Assembly (NCBI RefSeq): GCF_000426605.1
Contig: NZ_AUFR01000002.1
Coordinates: forward strand, 52,169-116,168
From: Propionibacterium acidifaciens DSM 21887
GTDB taxonomy: Bacteria > Actinomycetota > Actinomycetes > Propionibacteriales > Propionibacteriaceae
Reading direction: 5' to 3'
DNA: 64,000 nt
Position 1 is the stretch's first letter. Each line of letters begins with the position of its first letter. Shown here one piece after another: positions 9,700 through 17,913 of the stretch. Below the pieces are notes generated by a model, which was not told the origin of the DNA, did no database searches, and saw only the letters and a list, made by a program, of their open reading frames with translations. A program made the position numbers and the translations under genes.

Positions 9700-11091
9700 G
9701 TGCCCGAACTGATTCCTTCGCTGACCGATCTGCACGCCATGCCCCAGGTCCAGCAGCCGCACTACGACGCCGCCGAAGCCGCCCGGGTCGTCAACGAGTT
9801 GCGCTGTCTGCCGCCGCTCGTGTTCGCCGGCGAATGCGACGACCTGCGCGAGCACATCGCCCAGGCCGCCGACGGCAGGGCCTTCATCCTCCAGGGCGGC
9901 GACTGCGCCGAGACCTTCGACGGCGTCCAGGCCAACCAGATCAAGGCCAAGCTGCGCGTCCTGCTCGCGATGAGTGTCGTGCTCACCTATGCGGCGCAGG
10001 TGCCGGTCGTGAAGATCGGCCGCCTGGCCGGCCAGTACGCCAAGCCCCGCAGCAAGGACACCGAGACCCGTGGAGACGTCACGCTGCCGGCCTACCGCGG
10101 CGACGCCGTGAACGGCTTCGCCTTCACCGCGGAGGCCCGCCGCCACGACCCGCAGCGCCTCATCGACATGTACAACGCCTCGGCGGCCACCCTCAACCTC
10201 GTGCGCGCCTTCGTCAAAGGCGGTTTCGCCGACCTGCGGCAGTTGCACGCCTGGAACGCCAGCTTCGTCAAGGACTCGCACGTCGAGGACGACTATGAGC
10301 GCGTCGCCGACGAGATCCAGCGCGCCCTCGGCTTCATGACCGCCTGCGGCGTCGACGCCGACACCATGCGCACCGTCGACTTCTACGCCAGTCACGAGGC
10401 CCTGCTGCTCGACTACGAATACGCGATGACCCGCATCGACTCGCGCAGCGCCCTGCCGTACGACACCTCCGGCCACATGGTCTGGATCGGCGAGCGCACC
10501 CGTCAGCCCGACGGCGCCCAGGCGGAGCTGCTCAGCCACGTGCACAACCCGCTGGGCATCAAGCTCGGCCCGTCGGCGACCGCCGCCGACGCCCTCGCCA
10601 TTGCCGACCGGCTCGACCCCGCCCGCGTGCCGGGCCGCATCACCCTCATCACCCGTATGGGAGCCGAGAGGGTGCGCGACCGGCTGCCCGCCCTCGTCGA
10701 GGGGGTCGAGGCCTCGGGGCGCAGGGTGGCCTGGGTGTGCGATCCCATGCACGGCAACACCTTCGAGACGCCCAAGGGCTTCAAGACCCGCGAGTACGCG
10801 GCCGTCGTCGCCGAGCTCAACGGCTTCTTCGACGTCCACGAGCAGCTCGGCACCTGGCCCGGCGGCGTCCACATGGAGCTCACCGGCGACGACGTCACCG
10901 AGTGCCTGGGCGGCGCCTTCCAGCTGTCCGAGGCCGACCTCGCCGAGCGCTACGAGACCACTTGTGATCCGCGCCTGAACCGCAACCAGAGCCTCGAGAT
11001 GGCGTTCATGATCGCCGAGCGCCTCAACGCCTACCGCGCCAAGTACGCCCCACCCGAGCCACCCGAGCCCGCGCCCGACTGGTACGGGTGA
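9700..11091 (+). CDS. aroG: Class II 3-deoxy-7-phosphoheptulonate (DAHP) synthase
   Basis: A 463-residue plant/actinobacterial type (class II) DAHP synthase. It condenses phosphoenolpyruvate with erythrose 4-phosphate, the first step of the shikimate pathway. Landmarks are LQGGDCAETF (about 64-73) with the metal-ligand Cys69, the KPRS/TLPAYRGD segment, VWIGERTR, a metal His in a CDPMHGNT block, and a final GGVHMELTGDDVTEC. The length matches Mycobacterium tuberculosis AroG. The GTG at 9700 places VPELIPSLTD at the N-terminus just before the conserved QQP helix; a longer GTG at 9625 adds 25 residues without family support. No other shikimate gene is adjacent. Confidence 0.93.
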   Translation: MPELIPSLTDLHAMPQVQQPHYDAAEAARVVNELRCLPPLVFAGECDDLREHIAQAADGRAFILQGGDCAETFDGVQANQIKAKLRVLLAMSVVLTYAAQVPVVKIGRLAGQYAKPRSKDTETRGDVTLPAYRGDAVNGFAFTAEARRHDPQRLIDMYNASAATLNLVRAFVKGGFADLRQLHAWNASFVKDSHVEDDYERVADEIQRALGFMTACGVDADTMRTVDFYASHEALLLDYEYAMTRIDSRSALPYDTSGHMVWIGERTRQPDGAQAELLSHVHNPLGIKLGPSATAADALAIADRLDPARVPGRITLITRMGAERVRDRLPALVEGVEASGRRVAWVCDPMHGNTFETPKGFKTREYAAVVAELNGFFDVHEQLGTWPGGVHMELTGDDVTECLGGAFQLSEADLAERYETTCDPRLNRNQSLEMAFMIAERLNAYRAKYAPPEPPEPAPDWYG

Positions 11092-11101
11092 AGCCGCGTC
11101 G

Positions 11102-12190
11102 TCAGTCCCGGACGGCGGTGAACCTGGAGACCAGCCCGGTGCGCCAGGAGCCGTCGGGGTAGGAGACCTTCAGCTCGACGTCGACGCTCGTGCCCGCCTT
11201 GACGGAGGCGTCGGCCGTGGCGGTCACCCGCCCTGTCGACCCGTCGACGGCGACGGACCAGCCCTGCGGGGCCGACCAGCCCGGGGCGAGGGAGAAGACC
11301 GTCCCGTCCGGCATCGTCCGGTCGCCGGTCTGGTCCGCGGAGGCGGAGGATCCGGTCGTGACCTCCTGAGTCTCGTAGGCGGGGGAGTGGGCCCGGTGGT
11401 AGACGTCGAGGCGGAGCGAGCCCACCTGCTCGCGGGTCCCGCTCGGATAGGCTGCCTCGACGTCGAACTCGTAGCGCCCGATCGGCGTCTGCTCGCTCGT
11501 CGTCCCCGTGATGGCCCCGGTCGCCGGGTCGAGCTCGAGGAAGTCGGGCAGACCCGTGGCCGTGAACACGGTCCCCTCGGGGATCCCGGTGCCGGTCCGC
11601 CCGGTGGCCGGCTGGTACTTCGACGCCAGCCGGTAGCTCACCGCATGACCGCCGGGCACCGCCTCGTGGGTCTGCACGTAGCTGGGCCGTTCGGATGGGT
11701 CGGAGCAGGTGCTGGCGTCGACCGAGAAGTAGCTGTAGATCGTCTTGGACGAGCCGTCCGGGAACCCGGAGACCGTCACCGGGACCTTCTGGATGCCCGA
11801 GGCGCTGGCCTCCTTGCACATGGACAGGGTCTCGATGTAGGCGGTGCTGCGACCGGCCTGGTCCCGGTAGGTCACGAGTTCCGGGTTCAGCCCGGTGCTG
11901 TCGGGCTTCGGCCAGTCGAGCGAGTAGGACAGCGTGTAGTCGTCGTGGCCCTCCGGCAGGACCAGGTAGTCGTGGGTCCGCGTCCACAGGGTCCGGGGGT
12001 TGAGGTCAACGGGCACCGGGTTGTTCGCGCTCGAGCCGAAGCGCACGTCGTAGCCCTCGGCCTCGGCGGCGGAGGCGGACGGGGCGTCGAGGACGAGCGC
12101 TCCGCCCGCCAACGACAGCGCGGCGAGGACGGCCGTGACTCGGCGCGGTGCCCGGCGCGGTGCGCCGGGGCGAGGATCGGATGCTGCCAT
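11102..12190 (-). CDS. Secreted protein with Ig-like / Rib-like repeat modules
   Basis: A 362-residue exported protein. An Arg-rich n-region and a hydrophobic core (residues 18-36) are followed by a Sec cleavage site near PSASA-A at about 41. The mature part has no enzyme motif. It contains two modules of the putative-Ig/Rib type, recognisable by DPATGAITGTTSEQTPIGRY and VDGSTGRVTATADASVKAG, each followed by a V-x-V-x-YP-S/D-G strand. Such modules build extracellular stalks or adhesins. No LPXTG motif or transmembrane tail is seen, so the protein may be released. The start at 12190 is set by GGAAGGAG six bases upstream. It is convergent with aroG, only 10 bp away. Confidence 0.75.
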   Translation of the reverse strand: MAASDPRPGAPRRAPRRVTAVLAALSLAGGALVLDAPSASAAEAEGYDVRFGSSANNPVPVDLNPRTLWTRTHDYLVLPEGHDDYTLSYSLDWPKPDSTGLNPELVTYRDQAGRSTAYIETLSMCKEASASGIQKVPVTVSGFPDGSSKTIYSYFSVDASTCSDPSERPSYVQTHEAVPGGHAVSYRLASKYQPATGRTGTGIPEGTVFTATGLPDFLELDPATGAITGTTSEQTPIGRYEFDVEAAYPSGTREQVGSLRLDVYHRAHSPAYETQEVTTGSSASADQTGDRTMPDGTVFSLAPGWSAPQGWSVAVDGSTGRVTATADASVKAGTSVDVELKVSYPDGSWRTGLVSRFTAVRD

Positions 12191-12225
12191 GGGGGACTCC
12201 TTCCCGGCAGGGACCATCGGGTGGA

Positions 12226-12245
12226 CCGCTCGCCGCGGCGAGCGG
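12226..12245. repeat. Perfect 20-bp palindrome in the leader of the secreted-protein gene
   Basis: CCGCTCGCCGCGGCGAGCGG is self-complementary over all 20 bases. It lies 36 bp upstream of the start of the secreted Ig-like protein (minus strand), between a possible -10 box (TAGGAT, 12298-12293) and the ribosome-binding site. It could be an operator or an mRNA hairpin. Confidence 0.6.
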
Positions 12246-12413
12246 CGAATCCCGTAGTGACCCGCGTGATGCTGTTTCCGGAACGGTTCTCGATCCTAGG
12301 GTTCCGGCGGGTCGTCCCGTGGGGGGCGCGCGGTTTTTCGGGGTGCCGCTCGCGGGGCGGGAGGGGGATGTCCCGGTGTTCGGACCGGGCCCTCTCAGGG
12401 GCATAGTGGGGGC

Positions 12414-13064
12414 ATGCAGATCACGCGTTTCGGTCATTCCTGCCTTCTGGTCGAGACCGGCCGGGCCAGCATCCTCATCGACCCCGGAGAGTACTCCGAC
12501 GGCTGGACCGATCTGGACGGGCTGGACGCCGTCCTCATCACGCACCGGCACCCGGACCACGTCGACCCGGCCCGCTTCCCGCAGTTCATCGCCGAGCGCC
12601 CGGGTCTGCCCGTACATGCCGAGAAGGGGGTCCTCGAGGACCTCCCGGCGGTCGGGGGCGCGGTCCTGAGCGCCGGGACGCGGATCACCGTCGAGGACGT
12701 TACGGTCACCGCCGTCGGCGGAGAGCACGCGGTGATCCATCCGGAGATCCCGCGCATCGGCAACGTCGGCCTGATCATCGCGGGCCCCGGTGAGCCGGTG
12801 CTGTTCCATCCCGGGGACGAGATCGACACCGCGCCCGAGGGCGTCGACGTGCTCGCCGTGCCGATGATGGCCCCGTGGAGCAAGATCGGCGAGACCGTCG
12901 ACTTCGTCCGCTCCGTCGGCGCCCGTTTCGTGATCCCGATCCACGACGGCCTGCTCAACGACCGGGGCTTCGCGCTTCTCGCCGATCGGGTCGCCGCCAT
13001 GGGCGGCAGCGAGTTCGTGCCGCTCGGCGCGGGCTGGCCCTGGACGGTGCCGGCCGTCCGGTAG
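12414..13064 (+). CDS. MBL-fold metallohydrolase (UlaG/YtnP-like)
   Basis: A 216-residue stand-alone metallo-beta-lactamase-fold protein. It has the short N-terminus MQITRFGHSC with the His typical of the UlaG/Beta-lactamase_2 group. The metal motif is T-H-R-H-P-D-H-V (around residues 43-50), a second HPGDE motif is at about 125, and a C-terminal PIHDG strand is at about 165. Relatives hydrolyse lactones or phosphodiesters, or act as sugar-phosphate lactonases; the substrate here is unknown. It starts at ATG 12414 with a CATAGT box 6 nt upstream, so it may be leaderless. Its 3' end is partly duplicated 140 bp downstream. Confidence 0.82.
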   Translation: MQITRFGHSCLLVETGRASILIDPGEYSDGWTDLDGLDAVLITHRHPDHVDPARFPQFIAERPGLPVHAEKGVLEDLPAVGGAVLSAGTRITVEDVTVTAVGGEHAVIHPEIPRIGNVGLIIAGPGEPVLFHPGDEIDTAPEGVDVLAVPMMAPWSKIGETVDFVRSVGARFVIPIHDGLLNDRGFALLADRVAAMGGSEFVPLGAGWPWTVPAVR

Positions 13065-13230
13065 CGGCGCGGCCCGGTGGTGGCGCAGTCGGGGTGGGAA
13101 AGGGCTGTTCGGTGTCTACCGGGGTGTTCCGGGGCGTCGTGGGCGGCGGTGGGGTCGTGCCGCTCGGCGCGGACCGGCCCTGGGGTGCCGGTCGTCCGGT
13201 GGCGGCGCGGCAGACGGTGGTGCGGTCGGC
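13015..13230 (+). repeat. Imperfect direct duplication of the MBL gene 3' end
   Basis: The ~77 bp at 13015-13091 (last codons of the MBL gene plus 27 bp) recur at about 13155-13230 with roughly 80% identity. Both begin TCGTGCCGCTCGGCGCGG and both run through a GTCCGGT-GGCGGCGCGG block. The second copy has small deletions and no frame. It looks like a local tandem duplication that has since drifted. The 341 bp between the MBL gene and secY hold this repeat and a -10 box, but no gene. Confidence 0.7.
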
Positions 13231-13327
13231 GTCGACCGCCCGGTGAGAAGGGGGTCCGGTGCTCCGGACCGACGACGGCCGGGCGGCTCGCGGGTCGTCG
13301 GGACTCACCCGGCTCAGGCGGACGGGG

Positions 13328-13333
13328 TACGCT
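13328..13333 (+). promoter_or_regulatory. Candidate -10 box of the secY operon
   Basis: TACGCT fits TANNNT and would give a leader of about 66 nt before the secY GTG. No good -35 is seen. It matters because secY is not preceded by rplO here and needs its own promoter. Confidence 0.35.
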
Positions 13334-13405
13334 GTTCGGGTTGCGCCATGGCCCGACCGGCGTCCTCGGCACCGGGTGGGCAGCCCACCAACAGAGAGTG
13401 CAGTT

Positions 13406-14719
13406 GTGATTTCGGCTTTCCTCAACGCGTTCCGGTCCCCGGACCTGCGCAAGAAGATCCTGTTCACCCTGATGATCCTCGTGATCTTCAGGCTCGGGGC
13501 GTCCGTCCCCACGCCGAATGTGAACATCTCCGCGATCCAGCAGTGCGCCGCCGACGCCACGACCGGTGACACGGCGGGCGCCTATGCGATGATCAACCTG
13601 TTCAGCGGCGGCGCCCTGCTGCACCTGTCGGTCTTCGCGCTGGGCATCATGCCCTACATCACCGCGTCGATCATCCTCCAGCTGCTCACCGTCGTCATCC
13701 CGCACCTCGAGAACCTCAAGCAGGAGGGCTCCACCGGCCAGGAGACGATCACCAAGTACACCCGGTGGGTCACGATCGTCCTCGCCGTCCTCCAGGCCAC
13801 GAGCTTCACGATGCTCGCCGTCTCCGGCCAGCTGTACAGCTCGTGCAGCCAGGCCGTCGTCTACGACAGGGGCATCTTCTCGATCGTCGTCATGATCCTC
13901 ACGATGACCGCCGGCACCTCGCTCATCATGTGGCTCGGCGAGCTCATCACCGACCGCGGCGTCGGCAACGGCATGTCGATCCTCATCTTCACCCAGATCG
14001 CCGCCCGCTTCCCGAGCTCGATGTGGGCCATCCGCACCGCCCATCCCGGCAACCAGGGCTGGCTGCTCCTGGTCGTCGTCGTCGCCGTCGGCCTGCTCGT
14101 CATGGCCGGCGTCGTCTTCGTCGAGCAGGCCCAGCGCCGCATCCCGGTGCAGTACGCCAAGCGCATGGTCGGCAACCGGCTCATGGGGGGCTCCAGCACC
14201 TACATCCCGTTGAAGGTCAACCAGGCGGGCGTCATCCCCGTCATCTTCGCCTCGTCGATCCTCTACCTGCCCTCGCTCTACACGGTCTTCCGCCCCACCG
14301 GGAAGGTCTCCGAGTGGATCGCCGCGAATCTGGCGGGCACCGGCGACAGCCTCGTCTACAACGTCGTCTACCTGCTGCTCATCATCTTCTTCACGTACTT
14401 CTACGTGGCGATCACCTTCGACCCGGTCGAGATCAGCGACAACATGCGCAAGTACGGCGGCTTCATCCCGGGCATCCGGGCCGGCAAGCCCACCGAGAAC
14501 TACCTGTCGTACGTCCTGAGCAGGCTGACCGCCCCCGGCTCCCTCTACCTGGCGCTCATCTCGCTCATCCCGACGCTGGCCATCGTCCTGCTCGGCGCGG
14601 ACCAGAACTTCCCGTTCGGCGGGACGAGCCTGCTCATCATGGTCGGCGTCGGTCTTGACACGATGAAGCAGGTGGAGTCCCAGCTCCATCAGCACAACTA
14701 CGAAGGGTTCCTCTCATGA
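13406..14719 (+). CDS. secY: Protein translocase subunit SecY
   Basis: A 437-residue polytopic membrane protein forming the channel of the SecYEG translocon. About ten hydrophobic segments are visible. Family landmarks are the N-terminal [14 protein letters not shown], the plug/TM2 region [15 protein letters not shown], the cytoplasmic loop [10 protein letters not shown] that contacts SecA and the ribosome, and the C-terminal [10 protein letters not shown]. It starts at GTG 13406, behind AGAGAG. It overlaps adk by 4 bp (ATGA). In most actinobacteria secY follows rplO in the spc operon; here the upstream neighbour is an MBL hydrolase. Confidence 0.96.
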   Translation: MISAFLNAFRSPDLRKKILFTLMILVIFRLGASVPTPNVNISAIQQCAADATTGDTAGAYAMINLFSGGALLHLSVFALGIMPYITASIILQLLTVVIPHLENLKQEGSTGQETITKYTRWVTIVLAVLQATSFTMLAVSGQLYSSCSQAVVYDRGIFSIVVMILTMTAGTSLIMWLGELITDRGVGNGMSILIFTQIAARFPSSMWAIRTAHPGNQGWLLLVVVVAVGLLVMAGVVFVEQAQRRIPVQYAKRMVGNRLMGGSSTYIPLKVNQAGVIPVIFASSILYLPSLYTVFRPTGKVSEWIAANLAGTGDSLVYNVVYLLLIIFFTYFYVAITFDPVEISDNMRKYGGFIPGIRAGKPTENYLSYVLSRLTAPGSLYLALISLIPTLAIVLLGADQNFPFGGTSLLIMVGVGLDTMKQVESQLHQHNYEGFLS

Positions 14720-15288
14720 GACTGCTCATCATGGGCGCTCCGGGCGCGGGCAAGGGCACGCAGGCCGTCGGCGTCGCCGCGCACTACGGCATCCCCGCCA
14801 TCTCCACCGGCGACATCTTCCGCGCGAACGTCAAGGAGGGCACCGAGCTGGGCGAGCAGGTCAGCGCCATCATGGCCGCCGGCAACTACGTCCCCGACGA
14901 GCTCACCGAGCGGATCGTCGCCGATCGTCTCGACCGGGCCGACGCCGCCGACGGCTGGCTGCTCGACGGCTTCCCCCGCACCCTGCACCAGGTCGGGGCC
15001 CTTGAGGCCCACCTGTCAGAGCGCTCCCAGGCGCTCGACGCCGTGATCTGCCTCGACGTGAATCCCGAGGACCTCGTCACCCGTCTGCTCAGGCGCGCCG
15101 AGATCGAGGGCCGCGCCGACGACAACGAGGAGACCATCCGGCACCGCATGGACGTCTACCTCGAGTCCACCCGGCCTCTGCTGGACGCCTACGAGAAGCG
15201 GGGTCTGCTCGTACGAGTGGACGGCAACGGCACGGTCGAGGAGATCGGCGCCCGCATCATCGCCGCCGTCGACGCCTTCGTGGCCTGA
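14716..15288 (+). CDS. adk: Adenylate kinase (short form)
   Basis: A 190-residue cytosolic nucleoside monophosphate kinase interconverting ATP+AMP and 2 ADP. The P-loop GAPGAGKGT occupies residues 7-15, followed by ISTGDIFR (AMP site), [10 protein letters not shown] and the C-terminal [14 protein letters not shown]. The LID is the short type without the zinc-ribbon cysteines, as in most actinobacterial Adk. The start overlaps the secY stop (ATGA), and map begins two bases after its stop, so the three are translationally coupled. Confidence 0.96.
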   Translation: MRLLIMGAPGAGKGTQAVGVAAHYGIPAISTGDIFRANVKEGTELGEQVSAIMAAGNYVPDELTERIVADRLDRADAADGWLLDGFPRTLHQVGALEAHLSERSQALDAVICLDVNPEDLVTRLLRRAEIEGRADDNEETIRHRMDVYLESTRPLLDAYEKRGLLVRVDGNGTVEEIGARIIAAVDAFVA

Positions 15289-15290
15289 TC

Positions 15291-16130
15291 GTGTTCCAGC
15301 GCGAGCGCGTCGAGATCAAGACCGCCGAGCAGATCCGCCTCATGCGCCGTGCCGGGCTCGTGACGGCCGAGGGCCTCCGGGCGATGGGCGCCGCCGTCCG
15401 ACCGGGCGTCACGACGGCCGAGCTCGACCGGATCGGCCGCCGCGTGCTGGCCGAGCACGGAGCCCGGAGCAACTTCCTCGACTACGGCGCGGACTGGGGC
15501 TACCCGCCCTACCCGGGGGTCGTTTGCATCAGCGTCAACGAGGTCGTCGTCCACGGCATCCCGGGCGGGCGCGTCCTCGAGGAGGGCGACATCGTCTCCA
15601 TCGACTTCGGCGCCATCGTCGACGGCTGGCACGGCGACGCCGCGCGCACCTTCCCGGTCGGCGAGGTCGACGGGGCCTCGTGCGCCCTGTCCGAGACGAC
15701 CCGTCGGTCCATGTGGGACGGCATCGCCCGGATCCGGGTCGGCGCCCGGGTCGGCGATGTCTCGCACGGGGTCGAGGCCTCGCTCCACTCGCACGGGCGC
15801 CCCTACGGCATCCTGCGCGAGTACACCGGCCACGGCATCGGCACCGCCATGCACCAGCCGCCGGACGTGCCCAACTACGGCCGTCCCGGCAAGGGCCCGC
15901 GCATCGTCGCAGGCATGTGCCTGTGCGTCGAGCCCATGGCGACGCTCGGCGGCGAGGATGTCGCCGAGCTCGACGACGGATGGACCGTCGTGACCTGCGA
16001 CTCCTCGCGGGCCGCGCACTGGGAGAACACCGTGGCCGTCCTGCCCGACGGCCTGTGGGTGCTCACCGAGCCCGACGGGGGCAGGGCCGAGCTGGAGGCC
16101 AGGGGAGCGCCCTTCGCGTCCCTCGACTGA
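15291..16130 (+). CDS. map: Type I methionine aminopeptidase
   Basis: A 279-residue enzyme removing the initiator Met from nascent proteins. The five metal ligands are in place: D105 (IDFGA), D116 (WHGDA), H181 (TGHGIG), E214 (CVEPM) and E245 (HWENT). The start is a GTG at 15291 immediately after the adk stop. No SH3-type ribosome-binding zinc extension is present. In the usual actinobacterial order infA follows; here about 3.4 kb of unrelated and partly decayed DNA intervenes. Confidence 0.95.
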   Translation: MFQRERVEIKTAEQIRLMRRAGLVTAEGLRAMGAAVRPGVTTAELDRIGRRVLAEHGARSNFLDYGADWGYPPYPGVVCISVNEVVVHGIPGGRVLEEGDIVSIDFGAIVDGWHGDAARTFPVGEVDGASCALSETTRRSMWDGIARIRVGARVGDVSHGVEASLHSHGRPYGILREYTGHGIGTAMHQPPDVPNYGRPGKGPRIVAGMCLCVEPMATLGGEDVAELDDGWTVVTCDSSRAAHWENTVAVLPDGLWVLTEPDGGRAELEARGAPFASLD

Positions 16131-16320
16131 GCCCTGGTCCGTTCCGTCGGGTCTTCTCGTCCTCATGTGCGGTTGGTGGCGGGTGCCTGCGGTTGTGCAC
16201 GGGTGGTGTCGTGTGCGTGCGGTTGGGGGCAGGTGCGGCGTCCCGGAGGGCGGAGTCGGCAGGCGGCGGGCCGCCGGAGTTTTCCACAGGTCTTGCCGGG
16301 ATCGTTCGGGTCCGCGAGTC

Positions 16321-17235
16321 ATGGGCCCCATGACGGCGATCCGTGCACTCGAGGTGCTCTCCCGGGCGGCCTGAAGCGAGGCGGTCGGCGGGGTGCTGAG
16401 CATTCGCGCCTTGACGCGGGCGGGTGCGACGAAGCGTGTGATCCGGGACTGCGTCGACGACGGCTCGATGCGGCGCCTGCGACGGGGTTGGTACTCGCCG
16501 GCGAACGCCGACCCGCGAGTGGTGCGCGCCATCGAGGCCGGAGGAGTGCTCGGCTGCGTCTCCGCCCTGTCCCGGTACGGGGTCTGGACGCCGCTGGTCG
16601 GCGGCGAGATCCATGTCAGGACGAGTAGGGGCCGGGCCCGGGGAGAGCTGGTGCGCACGGGCAGCACCCATCTGTACGAGTGCGCCCCGCGCGCGGCCGT
16701 GGATCCCGGAAGGCCATCCAGGCGATGGTGCGGTGCCTCGACCCGCGCAGCGCTGTCGCCTGCCGACTCCGTCATGGATCTGGGGCTGGCCGACCGTGGC
16801 GATCTGCACGCCCTCTTCCTGCCCGGAAGCGTCCGCCCCACCGGCTCATCGACTGCTGCGAGTGGGCCCGGTCGGGAACCGAGTCGCTGGTGCGGATGCG
16901 GTTGAGGGCGCTGCACCTGCCCGTTCTCACCCAGGTGGAGGTGGCCGGGGCGGGGCGCGTCGATCCTCTGGTGGGCGACAGGCTCGTTCATCGAGGTGGA
17001 CAGCCGGGCTCGTCGCACCAGCCAGTCGACCTGTCACGGGGACCGGTGCCGCGACCGGGGGAGCTTCCGGCGCGGGGCCATGCCGTGATGCGACTCACCT
17101 GGGGGAGCAGGTGATGTTCTCTGGAGCGAGGTCGAGCAGGACATCCTCGCCGTCACCCGCCGCTACGAGCACATGTGGCGGAGGGCCCGGATCGGGCAGC
17201 GGCGTCGTGGGACGCGTCCCGACAGTGCGGCGTGA
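16321..17235 (+). pseudogene. Decayed AbiEi-type winged-helix / DUF559-like protein gene
   Basis: Fragments of one gene can be read in order in different frames. MTAIRALEVLSRAA (from 16330) is cut by a TGA at 16372-16374. The same frame resumes with EAVGGVLSIRALTRAG and an AbiEi_4-like winged-helix block ending near GEIHVRTSRGRARGELV (to about 16690). Another frame gives the middle part (IQAMVRCLDPRSA, then LIDCCEWARSGTESLVRMRLRALH, about 16700-16980). A further shift gives FIEVDSRA, then RGHAVMRLTW, and finally WSEVEQDILAVTRRYEH ending at the TGA at 17233-17235. This is the layout of the common actinobacterial proteins joining an AbiEi-like N-terminus to a DUF559/VSR-like nuclease fold. One nonsense codon and at least three frameshifts make it non-functional. 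Confidence 0.8.
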
Positions 17236-17379
17236 GCATCCGGCTCTGCACGACAATCCGTGGGGCCGGTCGGGGCTGCGTTCGGGGACGGTGTCACCCG
17301 GGGTACTGTGTCGGTGACTCGGTGGTGGTCGGTCGGGGCTGCATTCGCAGGATGGTGCCGCCACTGGGGGCGGGCCGCA

Positions 17380-17385
17380 TAGGCT
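17380..17385 (+). promoter_or_regulatory. -10 box TAGGCT, leaderless-type
   Basis: TAGGCT lies 6 nt before the ATG of the DUF1707 protein gene. It is preceded at 17268-17357 by a ~26-bp imperfect direct repeat (GGTCGGGGCTGC...) with 63-bp spacing. Confidence 0.45.
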
Positions 17386-17391
17386 GGGGCC

Positions 17392-17757
17392 ATGACGAAC
17401 AGCCCGGTGCCGCGGGGCCAGCTCGAGAACGACCGGTCGCGCCTCAACGACCTTCTGGGAAGGGCCTACGCCGGAGGCCAGCTCGATTTGGCCGACTACC
17501 ACGCCCTCCAGGACGAGCTCTTCAGCGCCGGCACGAGGGCGGAGCTCGCCAGGGTGGGCGAGCGGCTGCCCGCCCAGTACCGCTTCGGCGATCCCGCCGG
17601 CGCCGCGAACGGCGTCGATCTCGCCCCCGGGCAGATCAACGAGCCGGCGGCGCGTCCCGGCAGCGCGTCCCTCGCACGGGTCTCGCTGGGGGTGGCCCTC
17701 GGCCTCTGCGCGGCCGTCCTCGCCGTGGTCGTCCTCCTGCTGACAGTCCTTCTCTGA
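17392..17757 (+). CDS. DUF1707-like small membrane protein
   Basis: A 121-residue protein. Residues 8-62 form a short helical DUF1707/SHOCT-like module (NDRSRLNDLLGRAYAGGQL, then an Asp-Tyr helix and TRAELARVGERLP). Residues 97-120 are a single hydrophobic membrane anchor at the very C-terminus. DUF1707 modules occur at the N-terminus of actinobacterial membrane proteins, and their function is not established. The start ATG is preceded by a -10 box rather than a ribosome-binding site, so the message may be leaderless. It lies just downstream of the decayed DUF559-like gene. Confidence 0.7.
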   Translation: MTNSPVPRGQLENDRSRLNDLLGRAYAGGQLDLADYHALQDELFSAGTRAELARVGERLPAQYRFGDPAGAANGVDLAPGQINEPAARPGSASLARVSLGVALGLCAAVLAVVVLLLTVLL

Positions 17758-17878
17758 GCCTCTCGCCGTTGAGGACCGTTCGCATCTCGTTCATGCGTGC
17801 CGACTAGGGAGCATGCTCGTCCGGGAGAATTGTTGGCTCATGGGCGGCCGATGCTGGACGCGCGGCTCGCGGCGCTCC

Positions 17879-17884
17879 TAGGGT
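17879..17884 (+). promoter_or_regulatory. -10 box TAGGGT of the CDF transporter gene
   Basis: TAGGGT sits 29 nt upstream of the ATG, leaving room for the strong AGGAGG ribosome-binding site. It is a leadered contrast to the leaderless starts nearby. No metal-responsive operator is evident. Confidence 0.35.
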
Positions 17885-17913
17885 GGTCCCGAACCGACCG
17901 ACAGGAGGCACCG

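Noticed and set aside
17761-17913. A longer CDF transporter starting at 17797
   Set aside because: The extra 39 residues are unlike the family, and the ATG at 17914 has a strong AGGAGG, with a -10 box at 17879 lying inside the would-be extension.
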